From assembly GCA_963676865.2 (NCBI GenBank), contig CAXXSS010000001.1, positions 620,001 through 684,000 of the forward strand: a stretch of DNA of 64,000 bases, read 5' to 3'. Position numbers and translations under genes: made by a program. Source of the DNA: JAAYUD01 sp963676865 (GTDB lineage Bacteria > Bacteroidota > Bacteroidia > Bacteroidales > Bacteroidaceae). Shown here piece by piece: positions 18,561 to 27,888 of this stretch; the first letter of the stretch is position 1; each line of letters starts with the position of its first letter. The notes under the pieces were generated by a model, which ran no database searches, was not told the origin of the DNA, and worked only from the letters and a program-made list of their open reading frames with translations.

Positions 18561-20210
18561 ATGAAATATTATATAGCGTGCTTACTAATAATCTTGAACT
18601 TTTTTGCCGGTTTTGCTTCGAGTTTGAAACCTTTTCGCCCTAAATTATTATCACCTCTCAACATTCCTTTAGTATTGAGCGGTAATTTTGGAGAGATTAG
18701 ATCCAATCATTTTCATAGCGGTATTGATATAAAGACTCAACATCGAATAGGTTTGCCTGTTTATGCCATGGCCGACGGGTATGTATCGCGTATTCGAGTC
18801 ACTGCCGGTTCGGGATACATGCTTGATATTGCATACGGACATGGCATCTCTTCCATATATCGTCATCTGGATGGTTTTGTAGATGCTATATCTGCTTTGG
18901 CTAGGGAAGTGCAGTATCGCCGTCAGAGCTGGGAAGTGGATTTCACACTACCACCCGGCAAGTATCCCGTCAAAGCCGGTCAACAAGTAGCTTGGAGCGG
19001 CAATACAGGGTTCTCGGGAGGTCCTCATCTTCATATGGATATGTATCGAACGGCCAGTAAGGAGTATATCGACCCGTTGCCTTTCTTGAAACCTTATATA
19101 CAAGATCATCGTAAACCGCAAGCTGTCAGTCTTCAAATATTTCCGGTCGAAGGTCAAGGCGAAGTAAACGGAACTTTGCGTCCTCATATATTTGCTTTCG
19201 GCAATACGATTAATGCCTGGGGCAAGATTGGTATTGCAGTGAAAGCTTTCGATCATATAGATGAGACGTGGTATTGTATGGGCGTGCGCTATGTGACATT
19301 GCTTCAGGATGGGAAGAAAATATTCAGTAGCGATATTAAATGTTATTCACCTACCGAGGCCAAAATGGTTTATGCGTGGACTTACAACGGGTATATGAAA
19401 TCGTTCATCGATCCCGGCAATACACTCCGTTTTTTAAAGGCGTACAATGGGAACGAAGGGTATGTTACGGTGAACGAAGAGCGTGATTATCATTTCGAAT
19501 ACAATTTGTGTGATATATTCGGCAATCGTTCGTCCTATAAGTTTGTTGTTCATGGCAAACGTCAGCCTATTCCGAAAGCTCCGATTCAAACAGGTGTACT
19601 TTTGGCATGGAATAAGACAAACTATGTAATGCGTCCCGGCATGGCATTGATCGTACCTTTTGGTATGCTTCATGAAAATATGTATCTTAATTATAAATTG
19701 ATACCTTCTAAATCAGGAGTTTCTTATAAATACCAACTTAATTATCCTCCTATTCCTATGAGCGGAACAGCCGATCTTGAAATAAAGTTGCGCAAACGAC
19801 CTGTAGCCGATATTAATAAGTATTATATAGCCAAGTGGGAAGGAAATGTTCCGATGTCTACTAATAATCGTACTATTCAGAAAGATGCTATTGTAACCAA
19901 GATCAAAGCTCTTGGAACTTTCTCTTTGATGATAGATCAAAAGCCCCCTCATATCATGCCCGTCGATCAGCATTCGTGGAGTCGCGGCAAACTCGTCTTT
20001 TCTATTACGGATGCACAAAGTGGAATTAAGAGTTATCATGGCTATATTGACGGACGTTTTGCCATATTCGATCGGACAGTAAAAAATACACTTGTCAAAT
20101 GCAGCATTGACTCTAGCAGAGTACAACGGGGTAAAATGCACACATGTACCATGGTAGTAGAAGATATTTGCGGCAATGTTGCTCGATATACGAAAACCTT
20201 TAAATGGTAA
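18561..20210 (+). CDS. M23-family (LytM) metallopeptidase, exported
   Basis: The 549-residue product has a signal peptide (YYIACLLIILNFFAGFASS) and then a LytM zinc peptidase domain at about 40-175. The zinc ligands are in SNHFHSGIDIKT (HxxxD) and GGPHLHMDM (HxH). Such enzymes cut peptidoglycan cross-links, or act as cell-division activators when degenerate; here the zinc residues are present. The remaining 370 residues are beta-rich and unrecognised. The start at 18561 is preferred over a GTG eight codons upstream because of the promoter position. Transcribed alone, ending at a bidirectional hairpin. Confidence 0.93.
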   Translation: MKYYIACLLIILNFFAGFASSLKPFRPKLLSPLNIPLVLSGNFGEIRSNHFHSGIDIKTQHRIGLPVYAMADGYVSRIRVTAGSGYMLDIAYGHGISSIYRHLDGFVDAISALAREVQYRRQSWEVDFTLPPGKYPVKAGQQVAWSGNTGFSGGPHLHMDMYRTASKEYIDPLPFLKPYIQDHRKPQAVSLQIFPVEGQGEVNGTLRPHIFAFGNTINAWGKIGIAVKAFDHIDETWYCMGVRYVTLLQDGKKIFSSDIKCYSPTEAKMVYAWTYNGYMKSFIDPGNTLRFLKAYNGNEGYVTVNEERDYHFEYNLCDIFGNRSSYKFVVHGKRQPIPKAPIQTGVLLAWNKTNYVMRPGMALIVPFGMLHENMYLNYKLIPSKSGVSYKYQLNYPPIPMSGTADLEIKLRKRPVADINKYYIAKWEGNVPMSTNNRTIQKDAIVTKIKALGTFSLMIDQKPPHIMPVDQHSWSRGKLVFSITDAQSGIKSYHGYIDGRFAIFDRTVKNTLVKCSIDSSRVQRGKMHTCTMVVEDICGNVARYTKTFKW

Positions 20211-20217
20211 ATAAAAC

Positions 20218-20263
20218 AACATCGCATAAAAGAGAAGCAAAATGCATTCTTTTATGCGATGTT
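20218..20263. terminator. Bidirectional terminator between the M23 and DUF4468 genes
   Basis: AACATCGCATAAAAGA pairs perfectly with TCTTTTATGCGATGTT across a 14-base loop. The two flanking genes converge here. Confidence 0.88.
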
Positions 20264-20295
20264 ATTTTATTTGTTCTGACGAAATAGTGTTTTAG

Positions 20296-21342
20296 CTATT
20301 CGCTTTCTGCACTCAGAATCTCACCTGTTACAACACGTGCGCCATTTTCTATGGTAGACGAAATAGGTTTGCAATGCAATACCATTTTTACTTCTTTAGT
20401 TCCCGGATCCATTATTTTGATGATATAACTCTTGGCAGAAGTTATTGCATCGGCTTGTTGTTGGGCGTCTAGGTATGCAAATGCAGCGGGTTTGCCTTGA
20501 ATGAAGCCTATCGAAATGCCTCTCTTGGCTGTGATGATTGTCATATCGTCTGCGTCTTCGCCTACATAGAGCACTACTTTGCAAGAACACATGGCACTGG
20601 TCATCTTAGATTGTACATCTACGGGGCTTATCTCATGAAGAGTAGAGGCTACTGTTGGATTCGTTGTCGTTTGAACTTGTGTGCTTGTTGAACTCTGTGG
20701 CACTTGTATGACTACGATTCCCGTACTTGTAGAAGCCGGAGGTGTAGCCTTCTCGGAAGCAGTTTCCGGTTGAGCGCTTAGAGCCTTCTCTATTTCCGAA
20801 TTATAATCGTCAAATAAATCTACCGTTTTGCGGCGCCATTTGGCAAGTCCCATCACTAGTTTTGTTTTTGTTTTATTTAGCGCATACTTATCGGTAATCC
20901 ATTCTTCTGCCTGATACTTTTCAGTTTCTCGATAGGTGTAGGATATTTTTGAGATTTCTATGTTGCATTTGCCCTCACTGCACAAGGCTGTGAATTGAAA
21001 TTTTATTTTGGTGCGGTCTAGCGATAGTGCTCCCGAACTAAATATCACCCACTCGTTTGACAATGCGACGATCGATCCTTCTTCTTTATTTGTATAGGCT
21101 ACCCGGCTCAACGGATCGTTGTTCTTTGCCATACGGTCGGTGATGTAAGAGAGCATGCGATTGTAAACTTCGTCTTTGCTCATACCGTTTATGAGGAATT
21201 CTTTTGAGAAGACGACTTTCCCGTTTACTTCCGGAACAGCTCCTTGCAGATAGCGTGAGTCATCTTTTTTTTGTGCATTGACAGCCATTGGTAGAGTAAT
21301 GGCACACAATAGCATTGCTGTAAATAACTTTTTGATATTCAT
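20296..21342 (-). CDS. DUF4468-domain exported protein
   Basis: The 348-residue protein has a signal peptide ending in AVNAQ. The following 170 residues fit DUF4468, a Bacteroidetes family with a TATA-binding-protein-like fold: VVFSKEFLINGMSKDEVYNR, then SNEWVIFSSGALSLDRTKIKF and YQAEEWITDKYALNK. A proline/serine/threonine linker (about 195-235) leads to a C-terminal domain with ITAKRGISIGFIQGKPAAF. Function unknown; it is a secreted or periplasmic protein. It lies 11 bases after the metallo-beta-lactamase-fold gene on the same strand. Confidence 0.88.
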   Translation of the reverse strand: MNIKKLFTAMLLCAITLPMAVNAQKKDDSRYLQGAVPEVNGKVVFSKEFLINGMSKDEVYNRMLSYITDRMAKNNDPLSRVAYTNKEEGSIVALSNEWVIFSSGALSLDRTKIKFQFTALCSEGKCNIEISKISYTYRETEKYQAEEWITDKYALNKTKTKLVMGLAKWRRKTVDLFDDYNSEIEKALSAQPETASEKATPPASTSTGIVVIQVPQSSTSTQVQTTTNPTVASTLHEISPVDVQSKMTSAMCSCKVVLYVGEDADDMTIITAKRGISIGFIQGKPAAFAYLDAQQQADAITSAKSYIIKIMDPGTKEVKMVLHCKPISSTIENGARVVTGEILSAESE

Positions 21343-21353
21343 TGCTATAAATA

Positions 21354-22091
21354 TTATTTAGATAATTCTGTTAAATCCCAATATTGCCCTCGGTGGTCTA
21401 TTGCTAAAAAGGAAGCTCCTTGTGCTTCTGCTGTTCTTTGAAAAGCATTGCCTCCTTCATAATCAGCTCCGAAGTGCATCGGCACAAAGATACGACTTTT
21501 TATCATTTCCAAAAATTGTAGAGCACCTTTTGAATAGTCTGTACCCATTCGTCTGTCTACAGGAAACATGGTTACATCAACATTTGTAATGTCATTTTTG
21601 ATGTATCCCAATTCTGCCAGATAGTCCCCTTCGGCCTTTTTAGCTTCTTGCGGAGTAGACTCGTCTATCCAGTGCCAGTTGTTTAAGTCGCCGGCGTGGA
21701 AAAAAGACAGACCTTCCAATTGGATATGAAATGAGTCACCTGAGTCTGTCGAACCGTATGCCTTTACTGAGAGGATTCCATCATCAAAAGTATCGCCTTT
21801 CTTTAAGAAGAATCCATCTTTGGCTGTAGCTCTTTTGTGCCGAAGAATGTCTTTTGATAGTATGTAGACAAGATCGAGGTGAGTTTGTTTCCACGTAAGT
21901 ATATCGGGATTGAAATGGTCCGGATGAAAATGAGTAGACAGAATATATATTTTCTTCTCTTTTTGATTTAGAAGTTCATTGTGAATGATACCATGCAAAG
22001 CATCTATGGAATCTTCCCAGAAATCAATAATCACCGTTGCCGTCTGTCCCACAATGGCAAATCCGCTATGATAGATATAGTAAAGTTTCAT
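21354..22091 (-). CDS. Metallo-beta-lactamase-fold hydrolase
   Basis: The 245-residue cytoplasmic protein has the metal-binding motif STHFHPDHFNPD (HxHxDH) at about 52-63, a second histidine in FFHAGDLNNWHW and a third in MHFGADYEGG, giving a complete dinuclear zinc site. The overall pattern resembles the L-ascorbate-6-phosphate lactonase (UlaG)-like branch, but the substrate is not predictable. It is followed by the DUF4468 gene in the same direction. Confidence 0.92.
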   Translation of the reverse strand: MKLYYIYHSGFAIVGQTATVIIDFWEDSIDALHGIIHNELLNQKEKKIYILSTHFHPDHFNPDILTWKQTHLDLVYILSKDILRHKRATAKDGFFLKKGDTFDDGILSVKAYGSTDSGDSFHIQLEGLSFFHAGDLNNWHWIDESTPQEAKKAEGDYLAELGYIKNDITNVDVTMFPVDRRMGTDYSKGALQFLEMIKSRIFVPMHFGADYEGGNAFQRTAEAQGASFLAIDHRGQYWDLTELSK

Positions 22092-22209
22092 TTATCAATA
22101 TGTTGTTTCATGAAAAGTGAAGCAATATAATGATTTATTGTTTAAAACAAGATGACATGGTTATAAAAATAGGAAAAAATAACTATTTGGGAAATCTAAA
22201 AAAATCAAC

Positions 22210-22321
22210 CGTATGTCGCAGCCATAACTAACGTATGTCGTAGACGAAACTAACGTTAGTTATCATGAAAACTAACGTTAGTTACCGCAGTAACTTCCAT
22301 TAGTTATGGCTGCGACATACG
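22210..22321. repeat. Large nested palindrome with AACGTT cores
   Basis: A perfect 22-base inverted repeat (arms at 22210-22231 and 22300-22321, beginning CGTATGTCGCAGCC) encloses two copies of the palindrome AACTAACGTTAGTT at 22247-22260 region and 22270-22283 region. The whole could form a 112-base cruciform or RNA hairpin. A T-run follows at 22325-22332. It lies upstream of the metallo-beta-lactamase-fold gene, not at its end, so a plain terminator role is unlikely. Confidence 0.85.
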
Positions 22322-23221
22322 TCTGTTTTTTTGGGGGTGCGATGACAGCACTTGTAGTTACCCATAACAATACCTATAAAATGCGGTAACCCATTATTTA
22401 TTTGAGCTCGGGATAAGAACTCAGATATATCGTTGCGAACGCGGCGGTCTATTTCAACAAAATCATGTTGCAATTTGCGCGCTCTACAATTCGTACGTCT
22501 CCGCCACGGTGTTGTAACTAAAGCCACAATACTCTGCCAGAAAGGCTTTTAAACGTTCTATGATACTTTTAAAAAGGGTGAAGTATGTGGAACATACTGA
22601 TGAAAGTTGGTTCATATCAGAACGATTTTATGTTTTGTCCTTAGGAGAATGTCGTTCCACATATGTGGAACGACAAAAGCTGAATGAGCCAACAGAAATG
22701 CCTTAAATGCGATAACTATGATTCAATAAGATGTGTACAAAATACCTTCTCACAGGGAAGAAGAACCGGATCTCTTCCATGCAGGGGCAGTAAGCAAAGG
22801 AGTTTCTACACGGTGCACACACCACAGATGCCGAGTAATGAATTAATCGGTTGATAGACGAAGTGGACGATCCGTATTTCATAACACGCTAACAATAAGC
22901 AAGATAACACCTTTTCGAGGTCCCGTAAACAAGCCACACCCGTATATACCACTCATAGTCAATATAATAAGGTGACGGGAACTACTGGAAAAATAAAAAA
23001 CGACAGAACTACCATCACCTGAATAATTCATACTTGAGCCAACATAAAAAGAAAGGCAAAACAACTATTCAAATAGAAAAGGTATTATGTCGGAGAGTGA
23101 AATAATGCCGAATATTGTTTTACTCTATTTTAGTCATTGCCGCGATCTGCTTCTTTAAAAACAAGCCTAAAGCACTCACCCGATATGAAGCCGTTAAGAC
23201 AAATCAACTCGCCTTCTTTTG
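22322..23221. other. Gene-free stretch with probable coding relics
   Basis: No intact gene is visible. On the minus strand, 22495-22600 reads as a protein-like stretch (IIERLKAFLAEYCGFSYN, stopping after ETYEL) and 22330-22500 continues in another frame (HDFVEIDRRVRNDISEF), suggesting a frameshifted remnant that I cannot identify. On the plus strand, 23125-23222 reads ILVIAAICFFKNKPK then RYEAVKTNQ and a stop, which could be a membrane-anchored fragment. Two palindromes lie at 22583-22597 and 22650-22675. Confidence 0.45.
22650..22675. repeat. Perfect 26-base palindrome with CATATG core
   Basis: The two 13-base halves meet at the CATATG core (GTTCCACATATGTGGAAC in the centre, with TGTC and GACA outside). 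A smaller palindrome with the same GTGGAAC word (GTATGTGGAACATAC) lies at 22583-22597. No gene adjoins it. Confidence 0.8.
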
Positions 23222-23223
23222 AT

Positions 23224-23288
23224 TTCTTATTCCGAACTCAAGTATTATTTGAATAGTTTTTACTACTTTTCTTATTCCGTGTTCAAGT
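23224..23288 (+). repeat. Two-copy tandem repeat upstream of the BASS-like transporter
   Basis: TTCTTATTCCG followed by three variable bases and TCAAGT occurs at 23224-23243 and 23269-23288, a period of 45 bases. Each copy is followed by a T-rich run and a possible -7 box, the second being TAGTTTTG at 23297. Confidence 0.6.
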
Positions 23289-23296
23289 GTTTTTTG

Positions 23297-23304
23297 TAGT
23301 TTTG
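23297..23304 (+). promoter_or_regulatory. -7 box of the BASS-like transporter gene
   Basis: TAGTTTTG, 23 bases before the ATG, fits the Bacteroides -7 consensus. The -33 region falls in the second unit of the tandem repeat. Confidence 0.55.
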
Positions 23305-23327
23305 CACCGCTTTTAAGCGCATTAATC

Positions 23328-24236
23328 ATGAAAGTTTCGCAGAAGTTGAAAAGTGTTATGATGCCTGTAGCAATGCTAACAGGTATTTTTATGGGCATAG
23401 CGACACCTTGTGTCATTAATATGCTCTGTATCACTATACCCTATTTTGTTGCAGTGATGTTATTGATCGCATATAGCAAATTGCATTTTCGCAATATCAA
23501 AATATCGAGTATGCATATCGCTCTATTTGCTATACAGATACTGGGATCACTATTGGTTTGGAAAGTGTTGTCTTATTATAATCCTTTGCTTGCTCAGCAA
23601 GCGTTTATTTGTCTCTTTTGTCCGGTAGCAACTTCGTCTCCGGTTATTGTTGGAATGTTGGGAGGCAGTCTGTCATGCGTCGTCACTTATATATTACTAT
23701 TTTATATAGGTACCTCTGTTATAACGCCTGTGATACTGCCTTTGGCGACAGGCGAACAAAATATCTCGTTCATCGCCTCTTCGTTTGCAATAGCCAAACA
23801 GGTTATGCCTATGATACTTCTTCCTCTGTTGGTAGTGCTGGTGCTGAAATTGAAATCAAAGAAAACATTGACAGTGTTGCAACAAAGTCAGAGTCTCGCT
23901 TTTTATTTGTGGAGTATTACTCTTATCCTAGTGATCGGTAAGGCTACCATATATGTTTCGGCTCAGCCTGCCAGAATGATACCGATGGAAATAAGCCTTG
24001 CTGTTGTTTCGCTACTGGCATGTCTTTTTCAATTTGGGATAGGGCGTATAATCGGTCTTTATTATAAAATGCCGATAGCTGCGGCTCAGAGCTTGGGACA
24101 GAAAAATGTAGCGATCAGCATGTGGATGATATTTGCGTACATGAATCCTTTACTATCTGTTGGAATGGCTGCCTATAGTATTTTTCAGAATTCAATAAAC
24201 TCTTTACAATTGTATTTTCATACCGCAAAACGCTAA
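23328..24236 (+). CDS. Membrane transporter of the bile acid:sodium symporter-like superfamily
   Basis: The 302-residue protein has about nine or ten membrane helices in the arrangement of the BASS superfamily. Supporting blocks are FICLFCPVATSSPVIVGMLGGS near the first half's end and GQKNVAISMWMIFAYMNPLL near the C-terminus, which resemble the two crossover regions of the fold. Classical sodium-binding residues cannot be verified by eye. It probably moves an organic anion with sodium or protons; the substrate is unknown. It is transcribed alone from a short leader. Confidence 0.75.
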   Translation: MKVSQKLKSVMMPVAMLTGIFMGIATPCVINMLCITIPYFVAVMLLIAYSKLHFRNIKISSMHIALFAIQILGSLLVWKVLSYYNPLLAQQAFICLFCPVATSSPVIVGMLGGSLSCVVTYILLFYIGTSVITPVILPLATGEQNISFIASSFAIAKQVMPMILLPLLVVLVLKLKSKKTLTVLQQSQSLAFYLWSITLILVIGKATIYVSAQPARMIPMEISLAVVSLLACLFQFGIGRIIGLYYKMPIAAAQSLGQKNVAISMWMIFAYMNPLLSVGMAAYSIFQNSINSLQLYFHTAKR

Positions 24237-24444
24237 ATCATTATTGAGCGATTTATTTTCTATTACCCTTACTTTGCTTCAGCTTTATTGTGGTCGCTCT
24301 GAAAAGAATATTTTCTCTTATTGCTATGCTTTTAGTGGGCAAACGGATAGATTTTTAATAAAAAAGGTACTGACCTTTTGAGAATATTTCTATAGTGTGA
24401 TGATAAAAATAGGAAAAATAGAACGATAATTCGGAAATAAATAC

Positions 24445-24452
24445 TAATTTTG
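24445..24452 (+). promoter_or_regulatory. -7 box of the FadL-like porin gene
   Basis: TAATTTTG lies 32 bases before the ATG and fits the Bacteroides -7 consensus. Confidence 0.5.
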
Positions 24453-24484
24453 CCGCCGTTTTTAAACTAAAATATAAAAATAGA

Positions 24485-25807
24485 ATGAGAAAATTGACTT
24501 TGATTGGCACAGCGTTGCTGATCGCCATTTCTTCCTATGCTGGAGGTCTGTTGACTAATACGAACCAGCATATTGCTTTTCTTAGAATGATTGCTCGTGG
24601 TGCATCACTTCAGATCGACGGTGTTTACAGTAACCCGGCTGGTGTTGCTTTTATGGATAACGGATTGTATTTCTCGCTCAATGGACAGAGCGCGTATCAA
24701 ACTCGTAATATTGATGCTACTTTCGCCCTTTTCCCCGAAAAAACTCGTCGTTACAAAGGTACGGCGGCAGTTCCTATTATTCCATCGGCTTATGTGGTAT
24801 ATAAACATGACAACTGGGCTCTGTCGGGATTTATTGGTGTTGTTGGCGGCGGCGGTAAGGCCTCGTTTGATGACGGACTTCCGATGTTCGATTCTCGTAT
24901 TATGGCAGGTATTTATGCCGCTTCGCAAAAAACGATTACTCCCGATATGTATACCATCAATTCTTCTGTATCGGGTAGGCAGTTTATCTATGGTGCTCAG
25001 CTAGGTCTGTCATATCGTCTCAATAAATATTTATCAGTATTTGGAGGCGGACGGATGGATTATTTCTCAGGAAATTATTCCGGTTATGCAACAGCTAAAC
25101 TTAAAGCTAATAGCGCAACCTTGACAAATGTAGAATTGGATTGCGACCAAACCGGATGGGGAATCACTCCTATAATAGGTTTAGATTATAAAAACGGAAA
25201 ATGGAATGTCGGAGTAAAGTATGAGTTCCGCACTAACCTGAACATTGAAAATACGACAAAGAAAAATAGTGATCCTGATGGGACTTTGGCAGATTACAAA
25301 GATGGTGTAAATACGCCGAATGATATTCCTTCTTTGTTGACTGTCGCCGTAGGTTATCAATTCACTCCGCGTCTTCGTGCCACAGCCGAATATCATTTTT
25401 ATGATGATAAACATGCTCGTATGGCAAACATTCCAGGTACTCAAACCGGCAAACAGCATGCGTTGACTCATGGTACGAATGAATTCTTGGCTGGTGCAGA
25501 ATACGATGTTACTAAAATGATAACGGTAAGTGCCGGTATGCAACGCACTGATTATGGATTGAGCAACGATTATCAGAGTGATACCAGTTTCTCGTGCGAT
25601 TCTTACTCGATCGGTTTGGGTGGTGCAGTGAAACTTACTCCTAAACTGACCATGAACATTGCTTATTTCTGGACAAACTATAGCAAATATACTAAGTCGA
25701 CTGATGCATCATCACGTGGTGGATACAACGGTACGACGATGCCTGGAACAGATGTCTATTCGCGTACGAATAAAGTATTTGGACTCGGATTTGATTATAA
25801 GTTCTAA
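24485..25807 (+). CDS. OmpP1/FadL/TodX-family outer-membrane transport protein
   Basis: The 440-residue protein begins with a signal peptide (LIGTALLIAISSYA|GG). The N-terminus of the mature form carries the family hatch signature with ARGASLQIDGVYSNPAGVAF, in which NPAG is the conserved plug turn. The rest alternates as beta strands and ends in FGLGFDYKF with a C-terminal phenylalanine, as required for barrel insertion. The family lets hydrophobic compounds such as fatty acids cross the outer membrane by lateral diffusion. It is transcribed alone and ends at a long perfect hairpin. Confidence 0.95.
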   Translation: MRKLTLIGTALLIAISSYAGGLLTNTNQHIAFLRMIARGASLQIDGVYSNPAGVAFMDNGLYFSLNGQSAYQTRNIDATFALFPEKTRRYKGTAAVPIIPSAYVVYKHDNWALSGFIGVVGGGGKASFDDGLPMFDSRIMAGIYAASQKTITPDMYTINSSVSGRQFIYGAQLGLSYRLNKYLSVFGGGRMDYFSGNYSGYATAKLKANSATLTNVELDCDQTGWGITPIIGLDYKNGKWNVGVKYEFRTNLNIENTTKKNSDPDGTLADYKDGVNTPNDIPSLLTVAVGYQFTPRLRATAEYHFYDDKHARMANIPGTQTGKQHALTHGTNEFLAGAEYDVTKMITVSAGMQRTDYGLSNDYQSDTSFSCDSYSIGLGGAVKLTPKLTMNIAYFWTNYSKYTKSTDASSRGGYNGTTMPGTDVYSRTNKVFGLGFDYKF

Positions 25808-25821
25808 GTCTAGTCTTTGAA

Positions 25822-25868
25822 CTAACATAAAAAAGGCGGCAAACGATTTGCCGCCTTTTTTATGTTAG
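25822..25868. terminator. Bidirectional terminator between the FadL-like and pullulanase-like genes
   Basis: A perfect 22-base-pair stem with a 3-base loop; the centre is GGCGGCAAA-CGA-TTTGCCGCC with six A on one side and six T on the other. The flanking genes converge. Confidence 0.95.
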
Positions 25869-25879
25869 ATATTGCTGTT

Positions 25880-27880
25880 TCAAGGCTTCCACATGATAAG
25901 TGCTGTTTGTCCGGGAACTCCTATTTCGGGTCCTTTGAGATGCCCGAGCCCTTCTTCACTTATTTTCCCGTTATTGGCTACTACCGTATAGGATCCATCA
26001 GGAACAGTGACTTTGGAATAGTGTAGCGTTGTATTGAGTGCAACGATTATTGTTCCCCATGTGTCTCCTCCCGCATGATTGTTTAAAGCGTAGGCTATGA
26101 CATTCGGATCGGTTGTAAGAAATTGCATGTTCTTTCTTACGGCGTCTGCACTACCTAGTCGGAAGGCTGGATGAGCGCGGCGTAGTCGGATAAGCCCCTT
26201 TACATATTCAAAAAGTTCGTTATTCGTTTCTTTAAGTTTCCAATTAATACTATTGATGGCATCTGAACTGTTCATGCTATGGCGCACCATTTGTTTATCG
26301 CGCAGCATTTCATCACCGCAATAGATCACTGGAGTGCTTTGAGAAAGTAACAATACTGTATGTGCAACTTCGCTTAATTTAATTTGTTGTGTCGGTGTGA
26401 CATTAGTCAGTGAGGCTTTTAGTCTATCGACTAAGCAATAATTGTCGTGCGAGGAAAGAAAGCCGAAACATTGTGTCGGTTGCAAAGCCCAAGCTCTCTT
26501 GCACTCATGAACTCTGTAAAACTTGATTTGGGAGTTTGGAATCGCTCCTGCCATATCGAACCGAATCGTTTCTTCGTTGCCGGGAAGTCCTCCCAGAAAT
26601 CCTATTTTGTGCGTTTCGTTATGCGGCCCCAATAAGGCGTTGCGGAACTCGTGAGCATAAGCACCGACTCCCTGAGCACGAAAGATATTCGCAGCGATAG
26701 CCAATGAGTCTGCCGATAAGGCCGGTTTGTTGGGTGAAGTACCATCTCCATAGATCAAAATACTCGGATCTGTATCGTCGGCAGCCGCCCGAACAGCTCT
26801 TATGGTTTGCAAGTCCATCAATCCCATCATATCAAAATAGAAACCGTCTATATGATATTCACTTAGCCAGTAGCGCACCGATTCGACAATAAACTTGCGA
26901 GCCATTGGACGCTCGGTTGCTATTTCGTTGCCATAGCCCGATCCGTCGGCAAACTTCTTGCCGTTCATACGGAAGAAGTATCCCGGAGCTGTCTTCTCGA
27001 AATTGCTTGATTGGGCATCTGAGACATGGCTATAACCCATTTCAAGAATCACTCGGATACCGGCTTTATGGAGCGCCATTATCATTTGTTTGAACTCTTT
27101 GATACGTGCCGTAGGGAGATTGGGGCGTGTAGAATAAGAACCCTCCGGAACGTTATAATTGAGTGGCTGGCTACCATAAGCGTAACGGATATGGCGGGTA
27201 TCTGACTCGTCAATGTCTGCAAAGTCGAATACGGGCATAAGTTGCACGTGCGTAATACTCATTTCCTTCAAATGATCGATGCCTGTTGGTAATCCGCCCT
27301 GAGTATGAGTACCGTGTTCGGTTAATGCCAAATACTTACCACGATGCTGTATATTGGACGTTGAATCTTGGGTAAAGTCTCTGAGGTGCAAATTGTAGAT
27401 GATAGCTCTTGATGGTGAGTAGAGTGCGGGGCGGTTATCGTGTTCCCAACCTTTTGGATCGGTTGCCGAAATATCGATAATTGCAGCACGCTTGCCGTTT
27501 GTGCTCACAGCATGGGCATTTAGCCCTGGAGTATCTCCATGCCACTTATCTTTTATTTTTACGTTGAATGTGTAATATTGGTTCACTAAATCTCCCTCTA
27601 CAGTGGTTGTCCACGTGCCGTTCTCTCCCGGCTCCATGTGTACTGTACGGTAAGCATGTCCCGCATCTCCGGTACGAAAAAGCATCAGTCTTACTTCATC
27701 GGCATTTGGCGACCAGAAAGAAAACGAAGACTTAGTCGATGAGTAATCCATCTCAGTGAGCTCACCCGTGGGTACAGGATAGTCATTAAATGATTTATAC
27801 GTCCTTTTAATTAATGTTGTGCAATTTGAGCAAAGTAAAGCTATACAAATTAATAAAAACAATCGGTTCAGCTTTCTCAT
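25880..27880 (-). CDS. Type I pullulanase-like GH13 lipoprotein with altered active-site residues
   Basis: The 666-residue protein has a lipoprotein signal (LLCSNC, Cys20), a CBM48-like domain (about 45-140) and a GH13 barrel. The family signature YNVPEGSYS is at 242-250. The nucleophile Asp350 (DGFYFDMMG) and the transition-state Asp479 (SSHDN) are kept. Three usually invariant positions differ: the arginine two residues before the nucleophile is Tyr348, the acid/base glutamate is Asp379 (IYGDG), and region I reads VILEMGYSH instead of the common D-x-V-x-N-H. Activity may be changed or lost. The gene lies 8 bases after ruvC on the same strand. Family membership is firm; alpha-1,6-glucan debranching is only a family-based guess. 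Confidence 0.9.
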   Translation of the reverse strand: MRKLNRLFLLICIALLCSNCTTLIKRTYKSFNDYPVPTGELTEMDYSSTKSSFSFWSPNADEVRLMLFRTGDAGHAYRTVHMEPGENGTWTTTVEGDLVNQYYTFNVKIKDKWHGDTPGLNAHAVSTNGKRAAIIDISATDPKGWEHDNRPALYSPSRAIIYNLHLRDFTQDSTSNIQHRGKYLALTEHGTHTQGGLPTGIDHLKEMSITHVQLMPVFDFADIDESDTRHIRYAYGSQPLNYNVPEGSYSTRPNLPTARIKEFKQMIMALHKAGIRVILEMGYSHVSDAQSSNFEKTAPGYFFRMNGKKFADGSGYGNEIATERPMARKFIVESVRYWLSEYHIDGFYFDMMGLMDLQTIRAVRAAADDTDPSILIYGDGTSPNKPALSADSLAIAANIFRAQGVGAYAHEFRNALLGPHNETHKIGFLGGLPGNEETIRFDMAGAIPNSQIKFYRVHECKRAWALQPTQCFGFLSSHDNYCLVDRLKASLTNVTPTQQIKLSEVAHTVLLLSQSTPVIYCGDEMLRDKQMVRHSMNSSDAINSINWKLKETNNELFEYVKGLIRLRRAHPAFRLGSADAVRKNMQFLTTDPNVIAYALNNHAGGDTWGTIIVALNTTLHYSKVTVPDGSYTVVANNGKISEEGLGHLKGPEIGVPGQTALIMWKP

Positions 27881-27888
27881 ATATTATG

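Noticed and set aside
22210..22321. Invertible promoter of the phase-variation type
   Set aside because: The enclosed 68 bases hold further palindromes rather than a promoter, and no invertase gene is in the window.
22879..23064. 61-codon minus-strand frame with a membrane-like segment
   Set aside because: No start context or recognisable domain; it lies in a stretch with other apparent relics.
23125..23222. N-terminus of an HlyD-type adaptor pseudogene
   Set aside because: Only about 30 residues resemble such a protein, with a stop on either side; too little to name a family.
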